Of a stretch of DNA of 64,000 bases, positions 1 through 9,000 are shown in pieces (position 1 is the stretch's first letter; every line of letters starts with the position of its first letter). Made by a program: the position numbers and the translations under genes. The stretch lies in NCBI RefSeq assembly GCF_029360705.1, contig NZ_JARKMX010000001.1, positions 744,001 through 808,000 of the forward strand, given 5' to 3'. This stretch comes from Paraflavitalea pollutisoli. GTDB taxonomy: Bacteria; Bacteroidota; Bacteroidia; Chitinophagales; Chitinophagaceae. The notes beneath the pieces were generated by a model. The model searched no databases and had not been told where the DNA came from. It saw nothing but the letters and a program-made list of their open reading frames with translations.

Positions 1-1
1 C

Positions 2-1168
2 CAGTTCAAATTGGGCATCACAGCCCCACTGCTCCGCCAGCAAGGCAAGCTGATCTATGAAAACGTCTGGTTCGACGGCCCCGGCTTCCAGCATGCTACC
101 GAAGATGCAGAACTGCAGTTTGCTCATCCACCCCATCACCTCGATGCTGCCGTGTTTAGCAGCTATACCGAAAAATCATGGAAACGGTCTGGTGCCTATG
201 ATCCCAACTGGCAGATATCGCTCGGTGAACAACCGCTGTCCTTGTCTCCCTTCTGTTTTGAGGGTAGTTCCTATACGGTGCATCCCTACACACCGCAAAG
301 ACAGGCTTTCAATCCCAAACAGGTTTACCTCGATATCAACAGCTCCTGGACCCGCCCCGAGTTTGAAACAGTGATCGACCTTCTGAAGGACAAAGAAGTA
401 CTGGTGTATCTGTCCGGTATGGTGCGTGTTACACCCGGCAACCGGGGTATGATTTTCGAGCAGTTGCAGCAGCAACAATTCAGTATGTTCCCGCTGTTCG
501 AGATCAGCCATCCCGCGCAGAGCCTGCTCATCAGCAAAAGTGACGCAGTGTCCCCCAACCTAAAGGACCTGGGAGATAGTCGTTTCGCTGAACAGCTAAA
601 AGCCTACCTGCCGGATAAGGAGCGGATTGCCTTGTTCAATATCGGCTCCCAGCTATCACCTTACCTAAAATCGTTAAAGGAATACAGGGTTTTTAATTAC
701 GAATTTGGCAACCTCCAACAATTGAAATCCCTGATGCAACAAAGGCATTTTGTTCAATGCATTGAAAACAGCGAACAGGTGGTGATCGATGATGCAGGAT
801 TGCTGATCAGTAAAAGACCCTGTGCTGAACCTTCGAAAGCACCTGACCACCTGATGCGTCTTTTTGCCTACAATCACATTATGCAACAAGTTGGTAGTGG
901 ATTGCTCGTAGACCGGCCGGTGGAAGATTCGCTTATCAGCGAGGCGCGCACGGCCTATGTGGTTAGCCCGGTATCCAGTCTGGTGGTGCTGGAAACGAAA
1001 AAAGATTATGAGCGGTTCGGTATCGAAGGCGCTGACAACAGCCTTCAAAATGCATCCATGCACTCCAACGGTGCTGTACCGGAGCCACACGAGTGGGCGC
1101 TTATCATTATCGGTGTGCTGGCTATACTGGTCATCAAATATAAACCTTCTATAAGCAGGCAGGCATGA
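2..1168 (+). CDS. XrtN-system VIT-domain protein, C-terminal part (5' end outside window)
   Basis: The reading frame is open to the left edge, so this is the C-terminal ~388 residues of a longer protein. The C-terminus carries a PEP-CTERM-like sorting signal: PEPHEW, then a hydrophobic segment (ALIIIGVLAILVI) and a short basic tail (KYKPSISRQA). The stop overlaps the ATG of the exosortase gene (ATGA), so the two are translationally coupled. Known: Bacteroidota exosortase N (XrtN) is encoded beside a large VIT-domain protein that is its presumed sole substrate. The VIT domain itself lies outside the window, so the family name is inferred from the sorting tail and the neighbour. It is expected to be membrane-anchored or exported and processed by XrtN at the PEP motif. 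Confidence 0.75.
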   Translation, partial: QFKLGITAPLLRQQGKLIYENVWFDGPGFQHATEDAELQFAHPPHHLDAAVFSSYTEKSWKRSGAYDPNWQISLGEQPLSLSPFCFEGSSYTVHPYTPQRQAFNPKQVYLDINSSWTRPEFETVIDLLKDKEVLVYLSGMVRVTPGNRGMIFEQLQQQQFSMFPLFEISHPAQSLLISKSDAVSPNLKDLGDSRFAEQLKAYLPDKERIALFNIGSQLSPYLKSLKEYRVFNYEFGNLQQLKSLMQQRHFVQCIENSEQVVIDDAGLLISKRPCAEPSKAPDHLMRLFAYNHIMQQVGSGLLVDRPVEDSLISEARTAYVVSPVSSLVVLETKKDYERFGIEGADNSLQNASMHSNGAVPEPHEWALIIIGVLAILVIKYKPSISRQA

Positions 1169-2595
1169 TCACGATCTGGATAAATAACCTGGTACAGAAA
1201 ACCAACGCGATGGTGCCTGATGGGCGGCAACCTGTTCCTGAGCTGACCACCGCAAATACAGGTGCCTGGAAAAGCCTGCCACTGGTGATTGGTGTATTTA
1301 CCTATGCTGCCATGATGTATTTCGTGCTTCACCAGCATATCATGTGGACCCTGATGAATACCTGGCTGGGGCTGTTATCGCTGCCATTTGTAACCATCAT
1401 CCGCTACGGCGACACTGGTCATAGACGATATGGTTACTGGGCTATCCTACTGGCCTTGGTCTGTTGTCTGTTGCCGGTAAATACCCTGTTCTTTGAAGCC
1501 ACTGTGTTAGCAATATTTTTCGTGATAGAAACCTTTGTGGGGAAAACGAATTCGTTGCCGTTCATCATTACCGCTATGATGTCACCCCTGTTTCAGTTCG
1601 TATCCAGTGTTTTCACTTTTCCTATAAGATTGAAGCTGACCGCCTGGACAGCAGCAGGTATGCAAAAGATGGGAAGCAACGTGACCGTACAAGGGAATAT
1701 GCTGATCGAGGGTGGCAAAGAATTTACGGTAGACCCTGCCTGTATGGGGCTCAATATGATGGTTACCTCCTTGGTATTACTGGTATTGCTCATTGCTATT
1801 TATCAGCAAAAGCTGCACAGAAGACTGGCCTGGTGGCAAACGGGCATACTGCTTATGCTGGTTTTCATCTTCAATCTGGTGGCTAATGTATTGCGGATCG
1901 TGATGCTGGTGAATTTCAGCATTTTGCCTGATAACATCATGCACGAAATAATGGGGTTGTTGTGTTGGACGGCATATGTACTGGTGCCTGCTGTGTTCAT
2001 CACAAAGTGGATGATCAGGCGCGCTGGCCGCAGCAATCAGACGATAATGGCTACGGCAGCTACCACGCGCTGGCCACTTTCCTGGTTGATACAGGCAATC
2101 CTGCTTATACTGATGGCAGTAGCGGTGCGTCAACTGGTGCAACGTAATGAATCAGGGGCCATCGACGTAGTGTCAAAGCCGGTACCAGGTTATAAACAGC
2201 AAAAAATAGGGACTGATGTTGTTAAACTAGAAAATGACCAGTCGCTGGTATACATCAAGCCAATTCCCGGTTTCTACAGTGCTGACCATAATCCGATGAT
2301 CTGTTGGCGAGGAAGTGGTTATCAATTGAAGCAAACGGAAGAGGCGGTGATAGGAACGCAAACCGTGTACCGGGCATCTTTACAAAAGGAGCGGGATAGA
2401 TTATATACAGCCTGGTGGTACGACGACGGCCTTTTGCGTACGATTAGTCAATGGGATTGGCGCACGGATGCACTCCTCCATAGAAAACGATTCAGTCTGG
2501 TGAATATAACTGCTGCCAGCAAAAAGCAGCTGGAACAGGAAATTATGGCTGTCCTCGCGGACAATCGATTCTGCCAACTTATAAGAAGTCAATAG
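1165..2595 (+). CDS. xrtN: exosortase N (XrtN) with fused EpsI-like C-terminal domain
   Basis: A 476-aa integral membrane cysteine protease/transpeptidase of the exosortase family. The catalytic triad is visible: Cys193 in DPACMGL, Arg244 in NVLRIV, His260 in MHEIMG, all within the polytopic N-terminal ~320 residues. From about residue 330 a soluble part contains HNPMICWRGSGYQL, which resembles the EpsI/DUF3485 pattern often fused to or encoded beside exosortases. It should cleave the PEP-CTERM-like tail of the protein encoded immediately upstream (4-nt overlap) and anchor or release it at the cell surface. Membrane-protein genes follow closely. The family assignment is strong. The N subtype is inferred from phylum and context. 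Confidence 0.88.
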   Translation: MITIWINNLVQKTNAMVPDGRQPVPELTTANTGAWKSLPLVIGVFTYAAMMYFVLHQHIMWTLMNTWLGLLSLPFVTIIRYGDTGHRRYGYWAILLALVCCLLPVNTLFFEATVLAIFFVIETFVGKTNSLPFIITAMMSPLFQFVSSVFTFPIRLKLTAWTAAGMQKMGSNVTVQGNMLIEGGKEFTVDPACMGLNMMVTSLVLLVLLIAIYQQKLHRRLAWWQTGILLMLVFIFNLVANVLRIVMLVNFSILPDNIMHEIMGLLCWTAYVLVPAVFITKWMIRRAGRSNQTIMATAATTRWPLSWLIQAILLILMAVAVRQLVQRNESGAIDVVSKPVPGYKQQKIGTDVVKLENDQSLVYIKPIPGFYSADHNPMICWRGSGYQLKQTEEAVIGTQTVYRASLQKERDRLYTAWWYDDGLLRTISQWDWRTDALLHRKRFSLVNITAASKKQLEQEIMAVLADNRFCQLIRSQ

Positions 2596-2677
2596 CAATC
2601 CCGGCAACTTAATAAATAACCTCCCGCAGCCAACGCTGGGGGCGGATCAACCAACTATTGTCCACCAATCAACCGTT

Positions 2678-4258
2678 ATGAACAAAAAGATCTCACAAAG
2701 CCTGCTTGTTATCGCAGGCGGCATCCTGTTCAGCCTCGTATTCTGGCAGGAAAAACTCGGCGTCAATACCGTATTTTTTGATGCTTTCATCCTCACAGCC
2801 ATTTTCTACTTATACGCCCAGGCCCGGCAAAGCGCTGTGGTGAGGTGGCTACTCGTTGGCCATCTCATCTGCCTGGCCATGATCGTTATTCACAACACCT
2901 TGTTGAGCAAGATCGCCTTTGCGACCACGCTATTGCTCATCGTAGGGTTTGCAGAGTACATGCACCGGTCGGCCTGGTTTGCCGGCGGTTCGGTACTGTT
3001 GAATTTTATCTTCTGCTTTGCCTCCTTCGGCGACCAGCTCAGGAGTGTCAAAACCCGTGGCCCCAAAACGAAACGCTTTTCGACCATCCTTCGATTTGCC
3101 ATCTTCCCGCTCTTGCTGCTGACGGTGTTTTTCATCATCTACTCTTCTTCCAACAGCGTGTTTCAGGCCATGACCCAGCGCATCGACCTGTACATCGGTC
3201 GCTTGCTGAACGCACTATTCGGCACTGTCTCCATCGAGTGGTTCCTCTTCCTGGTACTGGGCATTTTTGTGACTGGAGCCCTTTTATTGCGCAGCCGGCT
3301 CGATTATTTCGTGAACCGGGAAAAGAAAAGTCAGGATACCTTACAGCGTACCCGGATGAGCTGGAAGAAAAGAAACCAGACACCTTTTTATGCGCTGGTA
3401 GAAACCGTCATGGGACGTTTTGCCAAAGGTATGCTGGCACTCAAAAATGAGAACACCACCGGCGTCATCAGCCTGCTGCTGCTGAATGTATTGTTGCTGG
3501 TGATCAATGCCATCGATATCAGTTTGCTCTGGTTCAATTTCGATTATATGGGCGATGTCTTCCTGACGAAGATGGTACACGATGGTACCGAGTTGTTGAT
3601 CGTATCCATTGTACTGGCGATGCTCGTATTGCTCTTCTTCTTCAAAGGCAATCTTAATTTTTACCGCAACAATAAGTGGCTGCGCTATGGCGCCTATGCC
3701 TGGATCGTGCAAAACAGCATTCTCGTGCTATCGGTATTGCTGCGCGACTATTATTATATCGCCCGCTATGGCCTGGCCTATAAAAGGATTGGTGTACTGT
3801 TCTTTTTGCTGATGGTGCTCATCGGATTGTCAACCGTCTTTATCAAGATCTGGAAACAACGTACCACCTATTTCCTCTTCCGTGTCAATGCCTGGGCTGG
3901 TATCATATTACTCGTGCTTGCCTCTACCATTCATTGGGATGAATTGATCGCCGGATACAATCTCCAACACAAAGACAAAGTGCCCCTGGATGCGGAATTC
4001 CTGCTGAGCTTGTCGGATAAGACACTGCCTTTGCTGCAGGGGAATGTGAGTGCCTTTCAACAAAGGCAAGCGGCCATTGATGGTTCTTCACGAGGTTCGG
4101 AGAGCGATTCCTGGAGTAGTGGTAACCGGGATGCCTGCGATACCTGTTATGAAGCCAGGATCCGGATGCGTACCAGTCATTACCTGGAGCAGCAAAAGAA
4201 GCTGACCTGGCTATCCTGGAACTATGCCGATGCCTATACCCTCCAACACCTGCAATAA
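2678..4258 (+). CDS. DUF4153/DUF4173-family polytopic membrane protein
   Basis: A 526-aa protein with roughly 12 hydrophobic segments and a soluble C-terminal tail (about residues 425-526) rich in Ser, Arg and Cys (SDSWSSGNRDACDTCYEAR). The segment RYGLAYKRIGVLFFLLMVLI is typical of the DUF4153/DUF4173 families, whose biochemical function is unknown. It starts 82 bases after xrtN and is followed by three more membrane proteins on the same strand, so it probably belongs to the XrtN locus. The tail's CDTC pair could bind metal or form a disulfide, but that is speculation. I did not see catalytic motifs. Confidence 0.7.
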   Translation: MNKKISQSLLVIAGGILFSLVFWQEKLGVNTVFFDAFILTAIFYLYAQARQSAVVRWLLVGHLICLAMIVIHNTLLSKIAFATTLLLIVGFAEYMHRSAWFAGGSVLLNFIFCFASFGDQLRSVKTRGPKTKRFSTILRFAIFPLLLLTVFFIIYSSSNSVFQAMTQRIDLYIGRLLNALFGTVSIEWFLFLVLGIFVTGALLLRSRLDYFVNREKKSQDTLQRTRMSWKKRNQTPFYALVETVMGRFAKGMLALKNENTTGVISLLLLNVLLLVINAIDISLLWFNFDYMGDVFLTKMVHDGTELLIVSIVLAMLVLLFFFKGNLNFYRNNKWLRYGAYAWIVQNSILVLSVLLRDYYYIARYGLAYKRIGVLFFLLMVLIGLSTVFIKIWKQRTTYFLFRVNAWAGIILLVLASTIHWDELIAGYNLQHKDKVPLDAEFLLSLSDKTLPLLQGNVSAFQQRQAAIDGSSRGSESDSWSSGNRDACDTCYEARIRMRTSHYLEQQKKLTWLSWNYADAYTLQHLQ

Positions 4259-4284
4259 CAATCCTTACACTAAAATGAACTTAT

Positions 4285-4758
4285 ATGGACTCATCACAAA
4301 CAAGTGTCGGGGTTTGGTGCGAAACGGTTCTGCTGACTGCATTCCTGGTAGGACTGGTCACTTTATACCAACTTCATTGGGACGTGGCGATCGCTTTGGG
4401 TGTGGCATTTGCATCGCTGGTTGGAGGTTTTTTCCTGGGCTTGCCTTTCCTGCTGCTGACCCTCATGTTCGTTAGTTTTATACGACGGCTGCCTTTTAGC
4501 GCCATAGGCAGGTTGCTATGGGTATTCGTGATAGAATCGATCGTTGTGGCGTTGTACTTTGCTTTGTTCGAATACGTGACGGACGATCATTTTGGTCTGC
4601 AAAGCCATCTGGCCCGGGTCTACACGGCAGCAACCATCGCAGCCTTCCTCGTTTCGCTATGGCTCAACCGAAAAGGTTTCGAAAACAAAGAGACCGACAC
4701 CGCGGCCAGCACGGATGCCCCGATTGTCGCATCGTCACCCACCAACTCTGCATCATGA
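4285..4758 (+). CDS. small four-helix membrane protein, unknown function
   Basis: A 157-aa protein with about four hydrophobic segments (roughly residues 12-30, 33-63, 72-95, 108-125) and a polar Thr/Ala/Ser-rich tail (TDTAASTDAP). I recognise no family. It sits between the DUF4173-like protein and the diacylglycerol kinase, and its TGA overlaps the kinase ATG (ATGA), so the two are translationally coupled. That coupling, and the conserved strand, suggest an envelope role in the XrtN locus. It may be a membrane partner of the kinase or the exosortase. This is inference from position only. Confidence 0.65.
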   Translation: MDSSQTSVGVWCETVLLTAFLVGLVTLYQLHWDVAIALGVAFASLVGGFFLGLPFLLLTLMFVSFIRRLPFSAIGRLLWVFVIESIVVALYFALFEYVTDDHFGLQSHLARVYTAATIAAFLVSLWLNRKGFENKETDTAASTDAPIVASSPTNSAS

Positions 4759-5126
4759 AACATCAATCGTTTTCCATACGCGCACGTATCAAAAGTTTTC
4801 GTTTCGCCGGGCAGGGTATCAGCGCCTTCCTGCGCAGTGAGCACAACGCCTGGATTCATGCGGTGGCTGCCATCGGTGTGGTCATACTAGCAGTGGTTAC
4901 TGGCCTCTCCAAACACGAATGGCTGGCCCTGGTATTGGTCATCGCCCTCGTATGGATCACTGAAATGATCAATACCTGTATCGAGCGTATGATGGATTAT
5001 ATGACCACCGAGCGCAAGCCGGAAGTCAAATTCATCAAAGACGTAGCTGCCGGAGCTGTGTTGGTAGCCGCCATCGCGGCACTGATGACCGGTTGCCTCC
5101 TTTTCATTCCCAAACTGTGGCCTTAA
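4755..5126 (+). CDS. diacylglycerol kinase / undecaprenol kinase family protein
   Basis: A 123-aa integral membrane kinase of the DgkA type. It phosphorylates diacylglycerol, or in Gram-positive homologues undecaprenol, with ATP. The signature around SEHNAWIHAVAA and VWITEMINTCIERMMDYM (Glu, Asn and Glu metal/ATP-site residues) is clear, followed by KDVAAGAVLVAAIAALMTG, the usual last helix. The reading frame is open further upstream, but family length and the overlap with the preceding stop place the start at ATG 4755. In this locus it may recycle a lipid carrier or lipid by-product for surface assembly. The exact substrate is not determinable here. Confidence 0.85.
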   Translation: MKHQSFSIRARIKSFRFAGQGISAFLRSEHNAWIHAVAAIGVVILAVVTGLSKHEWLALVLVIALVWITEMINTCIERMMDYMTTERKPEVKFIKDVAAGAVLVAAIAALMTGCLLFIPKLWP

Positions 5127-5156
5127 CCGGGCCACGCCCACTTAAAAATTAATTGT

Positions 5157-5843
5157 ATGAAAAGTATATTGAAACCTATCTGGCATTACCGCCAATTCCT
5201 GTTACGTAGTGAGGTCGACAAGATCCTCAGCCTGTCTATGCTGTGCAGCGTGGGCATGGTCGCTACCCGTATTCTTTATTCGGGCGAAAGGGATTTTCTC
5301 TTCATGATCTGGAATCTCTTCCTGGCATATATTCCCTATGGTATTACCACTTTCCTCACCCATAATTCTTACTGGGCGGCCTACAAGCGCAGGTTCCTGC
5401 CAACGTTGGCAGTATGGATATTATTTGTACCCAATACCTTCTATATCCTGACCGATCTTTTTCACCTGGGTGGTCATGATGGCGCGCCACTCTGGTTCGA
5501 TATGGCGCTAATCCTGTCCTTCGCCTGGAATGGCTTGCTGCTCGGTGTATTGTCAGTTCGCCAGATGGAAAAGATCGTAGAGACCTGGTTACCGGGCAAA
5601 ACGCAATGGTGTTTTCTGTATCCCGTCATGTTGCTCAATGGTCTGGGTGTATACATCGGCCGTTACCTGCGCTTCAATAGCTGGGATGTGCTGACCAATC
5701 CCTTTGCCTTGGTCATCGATATCGTCAACCTGGTCATTCATCCACTGCAATACCTCGAAGCCTGGGCCATGGTCATTTGTTTTACCATACTCATGTACAT
5801 CGCCTATACCACGCTTAAAAAGATCAGTCGGACGATCTGGTAA
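5157..5843 (+). CDS. DUF1361 membrane protein
   Basis: A 228-aa polytopic membrane protein. The motifs VPNTFYILTDLFHLG and YLRFNSWDVLTNP are hallmarks of the DUF1361 family, seen in Bacteroidota and Firmicutes with unknown biochemical role. It has about six or seven hydrophobic segments and ends with a basic tail. It lies 30 bases after the kinase gene and is the last gene before a terminator-like hairpin, so it closes the XrtN-region operon. The function is unknown. The arrangement hints at an envelope assembly or sorting accessory role. Confidence 0.8.
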   Translation: MKSILKPIWHYRQFLLRSEVDKILSLSMLCSVGMVATRILYSGERDFLFMIWNLFLAYIPYGITTFLTHNSYWAAYKRRFLPTLAVWILFVPNTFYILTDLFHLGGHDGAPLWFDMALILSFAWNGLLLGVLSVRQMEKIVETWLPGKTQWCFLYPVMLLNGLGVYIGRYLRFNSWDVLTNPFALVIDIVNLVIHPLQYLEAWAMVICFTILMYIAYTTLKKISRTIW

Positions 5844-5896
5844 TCATACGCCCGTTATACCCTTCCAAATATGACGGTTGGTTTAAGTTGGACAAC

Positions 5897-5930
5897 GGCG
5901 TCGTATTCTTACGACGCCTCTTTTTCTCTT
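5897..5930 (+). terminator. rho-independent terminator closing the XrtN operon
   Basis: Perfect 9-bp stem GGCGTCGTA/TACGACGCC (5897-5905 and 5910-5918) with a TTCT loop, followed by a T/C-rich tract TCTTTTTCTCTTT. It lies 54 bases after the DUF1361 stop. Confidence 0.75.
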
Positions 5931-5983
5931 TCAGCAGCAATGATATCCGCTATCCATCCATAGTTAATGCTTATCAGGCAACC

Positions 5984-6020
5984 TCAAAAAAAGAACGGGG
6001 CTCCACCAGGAGCCCCGTTC
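5984..6020 (-). terminator. rho-independent terminator of the minus-strand outer-membrane protein gene
   Basis: Perfect 12-bp stem GAACGGGGCTCC/GGAGCCCCGTTC (5993-6004, 6009-6020) with a 4-nt loop. On the minus strand it is followed by seven T. It sits 22 bases past the stop codon of the gene at 6043-9579. Confidence 0.9.
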
Positions 6021-6042
6021 ACTATTGTAAAATAGATTGTGC

Positions 6043-9000
6043 TTAGAAATCTACACCCATGGCGAAGTGCAGGATCGGCTTGCCGCGGAAGATGCCGTTC
6101 ATTTCCCAGCCTGCATCCAGGCGGAGGAAATAGCCCAGCAAGGTGCTGCGTACACCGAAACCATAACCGCCGGCCAAAGGACCAATACCGCCTGCCTTCA
6201 GACGAACAACTGCTGTAGGATCGGGGATGGGGCCATTGGGATCGGAAGGAACATAGATCTGTTGCGGACGCTCGAATTTATTGAGGCCACCACTAAACAG
6301 GTCGCCATCCCAGGCATTGCCGAGATCGATGAACTGTATCACCTGGAAATTACGGATGAACGCATTGTTGATGGGGCGGTTGATCAACGTAGAAAATACC
6401 GGGAAACGGAACTCACTATTAAATACAAGGGAATTGTTACCATTGGTCAGGTTCTGGCGGAAGCCACGCATATTGACCGCGAGTGACTGATACGAATAAT
6501 CCTGGCTGGGATCAACCGTAGGGAACTGGTTGTATTTGGGGAACATCCAGCCGTCAACACCTCCGAGGTAATAAACGATCTTTTCATTGCCCCAGGAGAA
6601 GTCTGCAGCTAAACGGCCGGCCCAGATGAAGTTGCGGTAGATGGGTACGTACATACGACCATCAAAGCCAAGGTTGAACATCATACGGCCAGGTTTCACC
6701 TGCGCATGGGTAGGCTTGTTGAGCAAGGCGTTGACATCCATATAGGCCTTGTAACGCAAACCATTCCAGATATTCATGGCTTTCTCGATCACGTTGTCGT
6801 GCACGTATTCGAGGCGGTTGACAGCCCAGGTCTGCTTGTTGACATCCGTCTGCTTGAGGGAGAATGTATCAACACCACGTACGGTAACCCGATCGAGCCT
6901 TACACCGGTCGATAGACGCAGACTGCGCACCTTATCGAACGGATACTTGATCACAGCCTGGTACAGGTTGCTGTACGACTTACCCTCGTAGCCAGTGACT
7001 ACGTTGCCATTCTCGAAGCCTACCGCACCGATCTCCGTTTTGCGGTAGTATACCAGCGAGTAGTCCATCCGTTTTTTCAGGTAATCTACCCGGGCAAACC
7101 ATTCGCCGCCACCATCAAACAGGGAGGAACTGGCAGGGATGAAGAGGTTGGTACCACCAGTGCCAACACCCACGATGGAAGAACTGCCGCCACCACCAAT
7201 CAGTGGAAGACGGATAGCGCCCGTGAAGCGAATGTCTTCAAACAGATCGAATACAGATGCTTTCAGCATACCGTTGAAAGCGCCACCGCTCTGCAATTGA
7301 ACAGGCAGCGACCCTGTATACGGCTGGTATTTGGTGATCAATACGTCGTTATTGAAACCTCCCGTGAAATTATCCATAGAGAATTTCAAGCGGTAGGGAA
7401 ACAGCTTGGCTTTTTGCAATACCGACACCTTTTCGGGTTCCACCTCCTGGAAGGGGTCTACCACTGTGGCGGGTTTATTGGCGCTTACTGAGTCCGGTTT
7501 CTCCGTTTCGAAGCCGGTTTCGAAGGCGTCGTTCTTTTTACGTGCCGGCTGGTTGGTATCGCCGGGGATAATGGTTTGCATATCCTGGCCACCCGCGAGT
7601 TTGGCACTCGTGATTGTCTTGCGACGGTATTCGGTCGGCTTGGGGTTCACATTGCGGCGTTGCAGGGCTGCCTGGTCTACCTTAAGGCGATACACCAATT
7701 TCAGATCGCCTTCCTGGCGCACTTCACTTACCTGTCCATTGTCGCCTGCTGCCTTGGTCTCTACCAGTCCACTTTGATAGTTGGTGATGGGGAATACATA
7801 GGCCGAGTCTTTCGTTACGGAAAACGCAAACACAGAATCGGGCGCGGGCTTACCCCAAACCTTGAGGGTCGAGTCCAGCTCCCCATCGCTGGGGTTGCGG
7901 AGGATTTCGTCGCCTACGATGTATACGCTGTCGAGACCTGCCCGGCGGGTCGTGAAGAAACCCGCAAAGCGGTTGGCGATACCTGTTTCATCACTGATGA
8001 AGGTGAAGTGCGACGTATTGTATTGCACCGGGAACCGGGCGTTGCCGTACTTCATTTTACTCAGCTGAGTGATCTGCCGGAAATCGCTTTTGTTGTAGGT
8101 ATCGGTCAGGAAAATATTGAATTTGGTAGTCGCAACGCCGGTATCCTTACCTATGGTGGTAGCGTCCGGACGGTTAGAGGAGAAGATGATCCCTGTTTTG
8201 TTGGGGAATGCCACGAAGGAGGCGTCGAGATCGGCATAGCCGTCGTTCGTTACCTGCTCATAGGTGTCTTCTTCTATTTTGTAAATGAAGATATCGGGCT
8301 GGCCTTTGCGCACCGCACTCATGAGAATGGTGTTGGAGTTGAGCATGAAGCTGGCGCTTTGGATCTGCTCAAAATGGGTGATCTCCATTTTGATGGGCTT
8401 GTAGCGCTTCACGACGTCATACACAAACAGTTTTACCTTACCGGCTTCCCAGTAGATACAGCCGAGGCGGGTGCCTTTGCCATCCCAGAAAAGCAGGGGG
8501 TAGGCAGGATTCACCTGGTTGTCGACGGAGCGGATGCCATTTTTCAGCAATACGCGGCGCTCTACAAAATTCTCGTACAACACGACCTGGTTTTGTCCCT
8601 TTACATATTCCACCACGGCATAGGTCATGCTACGCGGGGCTGGGTTGGGGGTAAAGCGGATGAAGTCGCGGTTGGGTTTCACGTCTTCTGTCAGGATCAC
8701 ATTGCCCTTGGGGGCATTACGACGGCCGGTGATGTCTTTGTAATATTTTTCTGGTACCTGCTCCATGAAGTCGCGCAGTACATCTTTGAACTTCTTTTTG
8801 GTGATGCGCTGTGAGGCGCTGTTGAGGTTACGGTATACGCGGGCGAGGTACAGGAAATAGGTAACATTTTCCTTTTTGTACTTGTCGGCGATATAGTACC
8901 AGAAGGCGTGGCCGGCCAGCAGGGGCTTTTCGAAAGCGAACTGGTAAAAATTCTTATAGGTGCCGGCCAGCATGGCCGATTTCAGTTGCTCGTCGAGGGT

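Noticed and set aside
5844-6042. tRNA or small RNA between convergent operons
   Set aside because: The two hairpins here are fully explained as terminators of the flanking genes, and no cloverleaf is visible.
7576-8814. Long plus-strand open frame (412 codons) antisense to the outer-membrane protein
   Set aside because: It is fully inside a well-supported gene on the other strand, shows no recognisable domain, and is an expected shadow of a GC-balanced gene.
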